A stretch of 64,000 nt of DNA, from the NCBI RefSeq assembly GCF_003797125.1, contig NZ_RKKE01000002.1, positions 781,661-845,660 of the forward strand, written 5' to 3'. Position 1 is the first letter of the stretch, and each line of letters begins with the position of its first letter. The stretch is from Shewanella frigidimarina. GTDB taxonomy: Bacteria; Pseudomonadota; Gammaproteobacteria; Enterobacterales; Shewanellaceae. Under the pieces are notes generated by a model, which was not told the origin of the DNA, did not search any database, and was given only the letters and a program-made list of their open reading frames with translations. Below are positions 18,572 through 26,150 of the stretch, piece by piece. The translations under genes were made by a program, and so were the position numbers.

Positions 18572-18588
18572 AAGCACAAGCCATGCCA
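18572..18588 (-). promoter_or_regulatory. Sigma-54 (RpoN) promoter of the exporter operon
   Basis: On the minus strand TTGGCATGGCTTGTGCT has the invariant GG and GC doublets exactly 10 bp apart (GG at 18587-18586, GC at 18575-18574). Transcription would start near 18562, about 50 bp before the fusion-protein ATG. Confidence 0.82.
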
Positions 18589-18652
18589 ATAGTTATTTAT
18601 TGTTATTTTTCATAATGATAAGGATTTATAAAGATAACCGAACACCCTAAAA

Positions 18653-18712
18653 GTGTCCGCGGACAGCGTTAAAAACTGTCCGGTTAGTGAGAAAGTGTCC
18701 GAGCGGACACTT
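18653..18712. promoter_or_regulatory. Enhancer cluster of TGTCCG palindromes (probable response-regulator sites)
   Basis: TGTCCGCGGACA (18654-18665) is a perfect 12-bp palindrome, and AAGTGTCCG-AG-CGGACACTT (18693-18712) is a perfect 9-bp inverted repeat. A third half-site TGTCCG with a weak partner lies at 18677-18688. Centres are about 20-23 bp apart, i.e. on one helix face, and lie roughly 90-150 bp upstream of the sigma-54 start, where NtrC-type activators bind. Confidence 0.8.
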
Positions 18713-18728
18713 ATGGTTTGCTTTGTAC

Positions 18729-19064
18729 TTATGACCTACGGCCACTAACGTCGTGGCGCTTCGCCCACACCAGACCGAGAGGAAACCAACGGCTGTTCCC
18801 TCTTGGAACTCCCAGCCGCCACATCAAAATTATCTGAAAAGCGATAATTTCGCGACGTGGTACGATCCAGCTTTTGACTTCATCTGTAACCGTCTTCGGC
18901 CTTATTCGAAAATGCTAACGCTTCCGATGGTACATCCTGTACCGCGAAAGCTAGCGGGCCATCCATGGCCAGCTCACGCTATTTTCTTCAACGGCCTCAA
19001 GTTCAGAATTGAATTTGCACATTTTTAAGTAAGGCTAACTCGTTGTTGGATAGAAATGAGTTAT
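18729..19064 (+). repeat. Dispersed repeat, copy 1 (head left, tail right)
   Basis: Starts with a ttatg-cct-cggccactaacg head, then the cgtggcgcttcgcccacacc block, a hairpin around ccctcttgg, the ttattcgaaaatgctaacg core, ggtacatcctgtacc palindrome and the attttcttcaacggcctcaag block. The tail resembles those of copies 3 and 4. Apparent ORFs inside are shared by all copies and have no ribosome site. Confidence 0.85.
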
Positions 19065-19194
19065 CACTGGTAATGATCAGGGAGAGCAAGAATGGTCTCA
19101 TTATTCTGATATGCATGAGAAAATCGCTTATTTGCCTCTATTTATCCAAGGATTCATGATTAAATAGATGTAATTTTTGTTAAAGGATTCATTA

Positions 19195-20241
19195 ATGACC
19201 AGTTATAGAGATAGATGTCACGCAAAGTCTATAGAATCAATAAACTCTAAAAAGGTTTATCTTGATACGAAATACTGGTTAATTCTTAGGGATGTTCATC
19301 GAGGAATAACTAGCGATACTGCAAAGCTTCGTCTATATAACTTAGTCATGAATCTAGCTGAAAGTGGAAAAATGATCTTCCCTTTTTCAGAGTCACATTT
19401 TGAAGAGTTTTTAAAACAAACCAGTCCTGAGTCACTAGAATCTACGCTGTCTTTAGTATACTTATTGTCTAGAAACACTGCCATTCGACCTTATCGCGAA
19501 CGTGTCGTTGTTGAATTTGAGTTCATGTTAAGATTCCTCCTAGATCCAGAAGGAATGAAAGGCCATAATTTGGAATTATGCTCTCAGCATATTTGGACTT
19601 GTGTAGCCTATGGATGGGGAAAGTTTACTGTAGTTGACACAGGTGAACAAAATAGAACATATGACAATAAAGTTCAGGATGTTTACTTTGATAATTCAAT
19701 AGGCCTGGCAACTTATCTTGAACATTTACAGCATAATTCTGAGTTTGTTAATAGCTTTCCTGACCCCACACAAAAAATCCTAAATAGAAGAAAATCTAGA
19801 AGTGGAAGGATTAATGAAATATTAGTCCATGAACTCAAATCGGAAATTATTGAACATAAATGTGATATTTTAAATGCCATCTCAAACACTGTCGAAAATT
19901 ACACTGTTGATCAAGCTAATTCTATTATGAATATTTTGTTTGAAAGAAAATGCGCAAATACTCTAGATGACCTTATTCCATCAATGAACACATTCTCTAC
20001 TATTTGTGCCACTTGGATTATCTCACAAAATAAAAATATTAATATAAACGACTTTTTCGATATGCATCATGCTGCATCAGCCCTTCCATACTTTGATTTG
20101 TTTTTAACAGAAAAAAGCTTGTCAGATGCAATAAATCGGGTACTCCCTAAATATTTGCCATTTCAACATGTAAAGGTATATGCAAACATCGATAGTGCTA
20201 TTGAAGCGTTAATAATACTGAGTGAAACTTCAGATAATTAA
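19195..20241 (+). CDS. Predicted PIN-like-domain protein, function unknown
   Basis: 348 residues from the ATG at 19195, chosen because AGGA lies seven bases upstream; a TTG six codons earlier is in frame. The pattern suggests a PIN-like nuclease fold: VYLDTKYW near residue 21 (first acidic residue on strand 1), FPFSESHFEEF near 60, and FDMHHAASALPYFDLFLTEK about residue 290, the late D-x-x-H...ALPY-x-D-x-F-L-T layout seen in PIN-like proteins. The middle is helical without recognised motifs. No signal peptide. Base and codon use is clearly AT-richer than the flanking core genes, and the gene is the only one between inverted repeat copies, pointing to transfer. Defence or RNA cleavage is a guess. 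Confidence 0.7.
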   Translation: MTSYRDRCHAKSIESINSKKVYLDTKYWLILRDVHRGITSDTAKLRLYNLVMNLAESGKMIFPFSESHFEEFLKQTSPESLESTLSLVYLLSRNTAIRPYRERVVVEFEFMLRFLLDPEGMKGHNLELCSQHIWTCVAYGWGKFTVVDTGEQNRTYDNKVQDVYFDNSIGLATYLEHLQHNSEFVNSFPDPTQKILNRRKSRSGRINEILVHELKSEIIEHKCDILNAISNTVENYTVDQANSIMNILFERKCANTLDDLIPSMNTFSTICATWIISQNKNININDFFDMHHAASALPYFDLFLTEKSLSDAINRVLPKYLPFQHVKVYANIDSAIEALIILSETSDN

Positions 20242-20311
20242 AATTTAAGTATACATTCTGTATTAAGGTGTAATATCCGAAAAACAGCCCTTTATTATAA
20301 TAGTTGTAACG

Positions 20312-20640
20312 CACTTTGGGGCAAAAACGACTTGGATTTGATTTAAAAATGTACAAACTCAACTCAGAACTTGAGGACGTTGAAGAAAATAGCGTGAGCC
20401 TGACAGGACGTCAGGCTAGCTTTCGTTGGCCAGGGATGGCCTATCGGAAGCGTTAGCATTTTCGAATAAGGCCGAAGAAGATTTCAAACGAAGTCAAAAG
20501 TTAAAATTAACCCCATGGCGACCTTTTCGCTGTTTGAAAATGTTGCGGGGCGGCTGGGAGTTCCAAGAGGGAACAGCCGTTGGTTTCCTCTTGGTCTGGT
20601 GTGGGTGAAGCGCCACGACGTTAGTGGCCACAGGCCATAA
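20312..20640 (-). repeat. Dispersed repeat, copy 2 (head right, tail left)
   Basis: Reverse-oriented copy: the tail begins with actttggggcaaaaacgact, followed by cttgaggacgttgaagaaaa, the ttcgaataaggccgaag core, the hairpin block, and the gtgaagcgccacgacgttag head ending at ggccataa. Together with copy 1 it brackets the PIN-like gene. Confidence 0.85.
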
Positions 20641-20860
20641 AAGCAACAAGAAAACACCTGGATTCCGGCTCAAAAGCATTACCGGAATGACAAAGTATTT
20701 GGCCCGTGCAGGGTGGAACCTTGCGATGTTAATTCAAACGCAGTTTGAAAAGTCTGGTGTGGGCGAAGCGCCACGACGTTAGTGGCCGCAGGCCATAAAA
20801 GCAACAAACAAACACCTGGATCCCGGCTCACAATCATTACCGGGATGACGGAATAAGAAA
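20641..20860 (-). repeat. REP-like elements and a partial repeat head
   Basis: Two inverted-repeat REP-like units (20657-20691 and 20815-20849, cctggatcccggctca...accgggatgac) each follow a repeat head (ending 20640 and 20798). The second head (20752-20798) lacks its body. The stretch ggcccgtgcagggtggaacc at 20701 recurs at 57.6 kb and, inverted, at 54.5 and 30.7 kb. Confidence 0.75.
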
Positions 20861-20919
20861 TCGAATATACCGCCACGACGAAATAAGAAATCGATTATGC
20901 TGCACGACTGAATAAAGTC

Positions 20920-21786
20920 TTACTTTCTTACCTTATCCAACGCCCCGCAAACCGCATTAACGCCTTGAATTGCCCTTGGGGTTGCCCGATGAAGTAAATC
21001 GGCATCAAACTGATATATATGCTGGTTTTTTACCGCGGGTAGCTCAGGCCAGTCAGACCAATTAATACCTAAAATATTGCCTTCATCTTGGCTTTGTAAA
21101 ATCACTTGTGCGCCAGTTAGTAACACATTTTCGATGCTAATTTGTGGATACTCACTTGCTGCATCATAAAACACATTTTCACCATGGCACACTTCAATAA
21201 GGTTTTGGATCCAACTGCCCTTAGCAACTGTCATCAACGGTGTTGACCATAATTGATAAAACACTTTTACCGCAGGCTTCGTTTGGTTTTGCAACGTAAT
21301 ATCAGCCAATTGCTGACGATAGTCATCGGCCACTTGCTTGGCTTTAACCGAATGTCCGGTGAGTTTACCCAGCAGTTCAATATCCGTAGCAACATCAGCT
21401 AAGCTTTTAGGATCACTATTCACAACGGTAAAACCTAAATCACGTAGCTGATTAATGTCTTCCATTTTATTACCGCTTTGCCACACCAGCACCAAATCGG
21501 GATTCAGTTCAATCACTCGCTCGATTTGAATACCGTAATAACCACCGATACTCGGAATACTCTTAGCTGCTGCAGGGAAATCGGCATAATCGGTGGTGGC
21601 TACAATTGAGTCGCCAGCACCAATAGCAAACAGCATTTCAACCCCATGTGGCGATAAAGCAATAATCCGTTTCGCTGGCGGCTTATCTTGTAAATCATCA
21701 GAAGCCGTCGGTTCAGCCGCGGGTAAAACGAGTGATACAGACGAGAGCCCAATCACTGTGATGAGCGTTAAAAATACACGTAGCAA
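20920..21786 (-). CDS. btuF: Periplasmic cobalamin-binding protein
   Basis: 288 residues with a signal peptide (about 1-23). Two lobes joined by a long helix, as in class III binding proteins. BtuF-like motifs: RIIALSPHGVEMLFAIGAGD, ELNPDLVLVWQSGN, ENVFYDAA-EYPQIS and HRATPRAIQGV, which parallel E. coli BtuF (DLVIAWRGGN, RASPRI). It delivers B12 or corrinoids to BtuCD, which here are encoded 22 kb away in the cob operon. Related haemin- or siderophore-binding proteins are the alternative. Confidence 0.85.
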   Translation of the reverse strand: MLRVFLTLITVIGLSSVSLVLPAAEPTASDDLQDKPPAKRIIALSPHGVEMLFAIGAGDSIVATTDYADFPAAAKSIPSIGGYYGIQIERVIELNPDLVLVWQSGNKMEDINQLRDLGFTVVNSDPKSLADVATDIELLGKLTGHSVKAKQVADDYRQQLADITLQNQTKPAVKVFYQLWSTPLMTVAKGSWIQNLIEVCHGENVFYDAASEYPQISIENVLLTGAQVILQSQDEGNILGINWSDWPELPAVKNQHIYQFDADLLHRATPRAIQGVNAVCGALDKVRK

Positions 21787-21822
21787 AATACTGTCCTTAA
21801 TCGAAATGTTTTTAATAATGAA

Positions 21823-21893
21823 TAGTAATAGTGGTTAGTAATAGTGGTGACTAATAGTGGTTGCTATTAGTGGTTGCTATTAGTGGTTGCTAA
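21823..21893. repeat. Short imperfect tandem repeat upstream of btuF
   Basis: Units of roughly 13-15 bp around aatagtggttgctattagtg repeat four to five times in the 139-bp spacer between btuF and the DUF2235 gene. Non-coding; could vary in copy number. Confidence 0.75.
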
Positions 21894-21925
21894 CACTCGT
21901 TATTTAATGATGGTGTTAACACAGA

Positions 21926-22963
21926 TTATTGCACCAGTTTATCGGGCCAACCATGGTTATCAATGTAATTTACTAAATTTTTCGGTCGATAATTACTGTC
22001 ATTCAGCCAACGAGTTTTAACCGACTGATGTAATAATATCGGTGCTTGCTCTGGATCTAGCTTGCGCATAAAACGTTTTTTAACCCGATAAAAACTGCGA
22101 TATGAATCTTGAATATCCGCCATGGGATTAGGTAATAATGCATCGGCTAAATGTAACTCGACCGTTAAGTTAACCGCTCGCGCTTGGCTTAACATCCACT
22201 GCAACGCTATATCAGACAAGGTGCTACCGTCATTATTGGGGGCAACGCTACCACCAATATTACTATGGGCGCCAATAAACCATACTTGCTGTATGTCTAT
22301 GCTGGTTCGAGGTGCCCAAATGGTCGGTTCAAAATCGCTGCGATGTTCGTCTAACGCGAGTGCATGACGAGCCACTTTGACATTTCGGCCTAACTTGGCG
22401 TCATAAAACTCATCTTTGTCTTCAAACATGCCTAAAAAAGACAGTGGGATCCCCATTGCCCCAACGGTGTCCCACACACCAACAAAGGCCACTTCACGTG
22501 AAGGATGCGAATGTTGCTGACGAAATGCCACCGAGCGTTCACCATCTGGTGCAAAAGGTTTAGTTTTCATTTTATAGTGGTCAAACGCTTGCTGAATAAG
22601 CTTGGCATCTGGTCGAGTGACAATGCCGCAATTATTGATGAGGCCACACAAACAGCGCACTGTGTATGCACCACGGCTAAAACCAAACAGGTATATCTCA
22701 TCGCCAGGAGAGTAGTTTTGCACTATGTAGCGATAAGCATCCATAATGTTTTTATGTAAGCCGCGCCCAGTTGCCCCACCAATCATGGAGTCATAGTACG
22801 AACCAATTCCCCAATCGTAAAACACCTGTTGCGGTACACCATCATCAGCAATGGGTTTGATGGCTCTGGCGAGTTTAAGTACATTAGTGGCGTGATCTTT
22901 TTCAAGATCTTTTTCTGGCCGATTCCAGGTTCCGTCGGCACAAATGACAATACGTTTATTCAT
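21926..22963 (-). CDS. DUF2235 alpha/beta hydrolase (Tle1-like phospholipase family)
   Basis: 345 residues from the ATG at 22963 (AGGG six bases upstream; the frame is open to 22993). The fold starts with the ICADGTWNRP motif. The nucleophile is in GFSRGAYTVR (Ser about residue 97), an acidic residue in GVWDTVGAMG and a His in WFIGAHSNIGGS complete a probable triad. DUF2235 domains form the core of T6SS Tle1 phospholipase effectors, but many are stand-alone housekeeping hydrolases. No PAAR, VgrG or immunity-like neighbour here, so its substrate is open. Confidence 0.85.
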   Translation of the reverse strand: MNKRIVICADGTWNRPEKDLEKDHATNVLKLARAIKPIADDGVPQQVFYDWGIGSYYDSMIGGATGRGLHKNIMDAYRYIVQNYSPGDEIYLFGFSRGAYTVRCLCGLINNCGIVTRPDAKLIQQAFDHYKMKTKPFAPDGERSVAFRQQHSHPSREVAFVGVWDTVGAMGIPLSFLGMFEDKDEFYDAKLGRNVKVARHALALDEHRSDFEPTIWAPRTSIDIQQVWFIGAHSNIGGSVAPNNDGSTLSDIALQWMLSQARAVNLTVELHLADALLPNPMADIQDSYRSFYRVKKRFMRKLDPEQAPILLHQSVKTRWLNDSNYRPKNLVNYIDNHGWPDKLVQ

Positions 22964-23094
22964 ATCAATCCCTGACATTCTTTGAGTGAACATTCATAAC
23001 AATTATCATTGCCATAATAGACTAAATGCTTATTTGCACCACGGTAAAAATAACCAATACTCGACAGCTCACTTAATCATTCGAGTAACGGACC

Positions 23095-23637
23095 ATGATA
23101 ACAGCAGAACAAAGTGTATTAATGATTGTAGACGTACAAGGCAAGCTAGCCCAGGTTATGCAGCAATCAGCTCAACTACACCAAAAGCTTGCAGTATTAA
23201 TTCAAGGTGCACAACTATTTGATATTCCGATTATTTGGTTAGAACAATTACCCAACAAATTAGGCCATACCAGCGACGAACTCGCACAACTCTTATCGCA
23301 AACATCCAAACCCATCGCTAAAGAGCACTTTAGTGGCTGGCATTGTGAAGAAGCAAAACAACAACTTAAAGCATTAAACCGTAATAATGTTATTCTTGCG
23401 GGTATCGAAACCCATGTTTGCGTTTACCAAACGTGCAAAGATTTACTGGCCAACGACTATCAAGTACATCTTGTTGCCGATGCCGTTGCATCACGAGGTA
23501 CAGACAATAAAGTACTTGGGGTGCAAATGATGCTTAATGATGGTGCCAATCTCACCAATGTTGAATCACTACTGTTTGAGCTACAACATGTTGCCCAAGG
23601 TGATCGCTTTAAGGCTCTACTGAAATTGATAAAGTAG
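23095..23637 (+). CDS. Isochorismatase-like cysteine hydrolase (YcaC-like)
   Basis: 180 residues covering the whole domain. The catalytic triad residues are visible: Asp in LMIVDVQGKL (about 13), Lys in IAKEHFSG (about 75) and Cys in AGIETHVCVYQT (about 108). No signal peptide. Family members hydrolyse amide bonds in isochorismate- or nicotinamide-like substrates; the substrate here cannot be told from sequence. Confidence 0.88.
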   Translation: MITAEQSVLMIVDVQGKLAQVMQQSAQLHQKLAVLIQGAQLFDIPIIWLEQLPNKLGHTSDELAQLLSQTSKPIAKEHFSGWHCEEAKQQLKALNRNNVILAGIETHVCVYQTCKDLLANDYQVHLVADAVASRGTDNKVLGVQMMLNDGANLTNVESLLFELQHVAQGDRFKALLKLIK

Positions 23638-23655
23638 CCATATGATAACGGTGTG

Positions 23656-23692
23656 GGTATGATGTTAAAAAATATAACAAAAACATCATACC
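23656..23692 (+). promoter_or_regulatory. Perfect hairpin just before sulfotransferase start
   Basis: Eleven-bp perfect stem (ggtatgatgtt / aacatcatacc) with an AT-rich 15-nt loop ends 3 bp before the ATG at 23696, where a ribosome site would be expected and none is seen. It has no T-tract after it. Confidence 0.6.
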
Positions 23693-23695
23693 GCT

Positions 23696-24724
23696 ATGCA
23701 TCAATTTGATCGGCCCATTATTATTTTATCCGCGCCTCGTTCAGGCAGCACTTTGTTGTTCGAAGTTCTATCAAAAAGCCAGTCCATATGGACCATTGGC
23801 GGCGAAAGTCATGCGCTCATTGAAACCATACCCAAGCTGAATATCGCCTATCGTCAATTTAGTTCTAATGCGTTAACGGAACAAGATATTGATGACGAAC
23901 TACGTCAGCAATTACTGCTACGTTTTAGCGATGCGCTGCAAGATAATCATGGTAATAAACCCGGTAGTATTGATACGACTAATATCCGCTTTTTAGAAAA
24001 AACCCCAAAAAATAGTTTGCGGGTCGACTTTTTTAATTCGCTGTTTCCCGACGCTTTATTTATCTATTTAGTGAGGGAGCCTAAAGAAAACATCAGCAGT
24101 ATTATGCAAGCGTGGCGGTCGAATAAGTTTGTCACTTACCCAAATCTACCGGGATGGGATAAACGTAATTGGTCGCTACTGCTACCAGAAAAATGGCAAC
24201 AACTTAATCGCCAGCCGTTACAGTCTATTGCCGCATTTCAATGGCAAGCCGCTAATGAAGCGATTATGGATTCATTGCAAAAGATTGACAGTAATCGCTG
24301 GTGCATGGTGTCTTATGATCAATTAATTGCAGATCCTGCGAAAACCGTTAAGCAACTATGCCAATTTACTGATACGGATTTTGACCCTGCTTTAGCGCAA
24401 TTATGCAGTAAGCCATTAGCGCATTCTCGCTACACCATCTCGACACCCAAACCCAATAAGTGGCTCGAAAATTACCATGACATCGCCAAAATTTGGCCGA
24501 GTGCTTCTACAACACTGAACAAAATCAATCATCTTTTAGGCGAACGCGGTCATCCAATCTATGACACTCAATGGCAGCAACACGACATTGCTGAGCCTAT
24601 AGCACTAACACCCGAACCAACTGAAAAACTCGCTACGCCAAGCGAGCAAAATGTATCTCGCAACAGTCCCTGCCCTTGTGGATCAGGCAAACGATTTAAA
24701 CAATGCCATGGCCAGTTACGTTAG
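23696..24724 (+). CDS. Sulfotransferase-family protein with C-terminal SEC-C motif
   Basis: 342 residues. The PAPS-binding P-loop is IILSAPRSGSTLLFE (about 9-23) and the 3'-phosphate motif is YLVREPKENISS (about 129-140). A ~40-residue linker leads to a zinc-binding SEC-C tail RNSPCPCGSGKRFKQCHG. Such sulfotransferases usually act on carbohydrates or proteins. The start has no clear ribosome site but must lie here because the P-loop begins at residue 9. It is 99 bp upstream of a second SEC-C protein. Confidence 0.88.
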   Translation: MHQFDRPIIILSAPRSGSTLLFEVLSKSQSIWTIGGESHALIETIPKLNIAYRQFSSNALTEQDIDDELRQQLLLRFSDALQDNHGNKPGSIDTTNIRFLEKTPKNSLRVDFFNSLFPDALFIYLVREPKENISSIMQAWRSNKFVTYPNLPGWDKRNWSLLLPEKWQQLNRQPLQSIAAFQWQAANEAIMDSLQKIDSNRWCMVSYDQLIADPAKTVKQLCQFTDTDFDPALAQLCSKPLAHSRYTISTPKPNKWLENYHDIAKIWPSASTTLNKINHLLGERGHPIYDTQWQQHDIAEPIALTPEPTEKLATPSEQNVSRNSPCPCGSGKRFKQCHGQLR

Positions 24725-24823
24725 CCGTTTGAGTTAGCCATTTATAAATAGCCAGCAGAACGGGTAAAAATACCTTGTAAAGAAAATCATAACGTTAAGT
24801 GCCGTATTACAGAGAGCCCAATT

Positions 24824-26023
24824 ATGAAGTTACCCCATGAGTTTTATCAGTTACCTTTTTGCTTTGATGTTGGTCAATTAGCCAAAGAGATCGAGCAATT
24901 TACCGAATCAGATTGGGTGACTCATCATGAAGGTTTTCAGGGTAATTCGGCTATTCCGTTAATCTCGGTCAATGGCGAGTTTAATAATGACTTTAAAGGG
25001 CCAATGTTGCCCACTGCGGCGTTAGCAAAAAGCCCTTACATCAAGCAAATACTCGCCTCATTTGGTGAGGTACTCAGCCGATCAAGATTAATGCGCTTAG
25101 CGCCAGGTGCACAAGTGCCACTGCATTCAGACATTAATTACCATTGGTATAAACGTGTTCGAGTGCATATTCCCATTACCACCACTGAGCAAGTGCAGTT
25201 TTTTTGTCATGACAAACAAGTGCATATGGGCGCAGGAGAATGTTGGATTTTCGACTCGTGGAAGCTTCACAAAGTGGAGAACAACAGCGACCAATACCGT
25301 GTTCATTTAGTGGTTGATTTAGCCGGTTCTAGTCAATTTTGGCGAACGGTATTTCAACACTCACGTTCAATCGCAGATGATCAATCAACAACATTAAACA
25401 GTCAATTCGTCGGTTTTAACCCAGACTCACCGGCAACATTCATCACAGAGCAATTTAATGCCCCGGTGATTATGCCTGTCGCTGAGGTTGAATACTTAAC
25501 CAATGAGCTGTCAGCAGAGGTCAAACACAACCCCGAAAATCAGGTTGCTGAGGTGAATGCATTTTCGTTATTAATAGCAGACTTTGTTGCCGATTGGAGG
25601 ATGTTATGGCTGCAATATGAGTGCACTAAAGCAGGTTGGCCGCATTATCATGCGCTACGTGAACAAACCATGATAAAAGCACTACAGTGCGCTAAATCAC
25701 TGCAATTGACCCATGCTGGTTCGGCGGTAAAAGCGTTCGAACAATTGGTTATCGTGGCGAGTATGAATGTTGAACTTAGTGAGCAATTAGCAACACGTAA
25801 ACAGGCTATGACTTTACCAAAAAACTCACCCAAAAGTGCAAATTTAGCATCCGTAAAATCTGCATCAGCAACATCAACATCAATAACACCAAAAACAGCA
25901 AAAACAGCAAAAACAGCAGCTGCAAATAATGCTCGCACTATTGCTGCACCGCCATCTCGCAATAGTCCTTGCCCTTGCGGCAGTGGCGAGCGCTATAAAG
26001 CATGTCACGGTAAAGTGAATTAG
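24824..26023 (+). CDS. Aspartyl/asparaginyl beta-hydroxylase-like protein with SEC-C motif
   Basis: 399 residues. The N-terminal half is a 2-oxoglutarate/Fe(II) oxygenase of the AspH type, with VPLHSDINYHW (His-x-Asp metal ligands), the RVRVHIPI strand and a second His in WKLHKVEN, where R in YRVHLVVD would bind 2-oxoglutarate. The middle is helical. A low-complexity Ala/Ser/Thr/Lys linker precedes a SEC-C tail RNSPCPCGSGERYKACHG almost identical to that of the preceding gene. Substrate unknown; shared tail suggests a shared partner. Confidence 0.88.
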   Translation: MKLPHEFYQLPFCFDVGQLAKEIEQFTESDWVTHHEGFQGNSAIPLISVNGEFNNDFKGPMLPTAALAKSPYIKQILASFGEVLSRSRLMRLAPGAQVPLHSDINYHWYKRVRVHIPITTTEQVQFFCHDKQVHMGAGECWIFDSWKLHKVENNSDQYRVHLVVDLAGSSQFWRTVFQHSRSIADDQSTTLNSQFVGFNPDSPATFITEQFNAPVIMPVAEVEYLTNELSAEVKHNPENQVAEVNAFSLLIADFVADWRMLWLQYECTKAGWPHYHALREQTMIKALQCAKSLQLTHAGSAVKAFEQLVIVASMNVELSEQLATRKQAMTLPKNSPKSANLASVKSASATSTSITPKTAKTAKTAAANNARTIAAPPSRNSPCPCGSGERYKACHGKVN

Positions 26024-26065
26024 TGAGAAGAATACCTGCATAGGTTTATCTGAGAATATATACAA

Positions 26066-26089
26066 AAATGGCGCCATTAGGCGCCATTT
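26066..26089. terminator. Bidirectional terminator
   Basis: Ten-bp perfect stem aaatggcgcc / ggcgccattt with a 4-nt loop between the convergent hydroxylase and TPR-sulfotransferase genes, with A and T runs on either side. Confidence 0.88.
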
Positions 26090-26150
26090 CTATAAAGTCA
26101 GCCAAACTAGGTTGTTTTGGCTTATAAGAAATTCTTATTCCAAGTTCTGC

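Noticed and set aside
18753..19028. 91-codon ORF inside repeat copy 1, and similar ones in copies 2, 4, 5 and 6
   Set aside because: The same reading occurs in every repeat copy because the DNA repeats; none has a ribosome site and several run across copy boundaries.
20641..20860. Insertion sequence ends
   Set aside because: No transposase gene or clear target duplication; the inverted repeats are short REP-like units also found alone at 49.5 kb.
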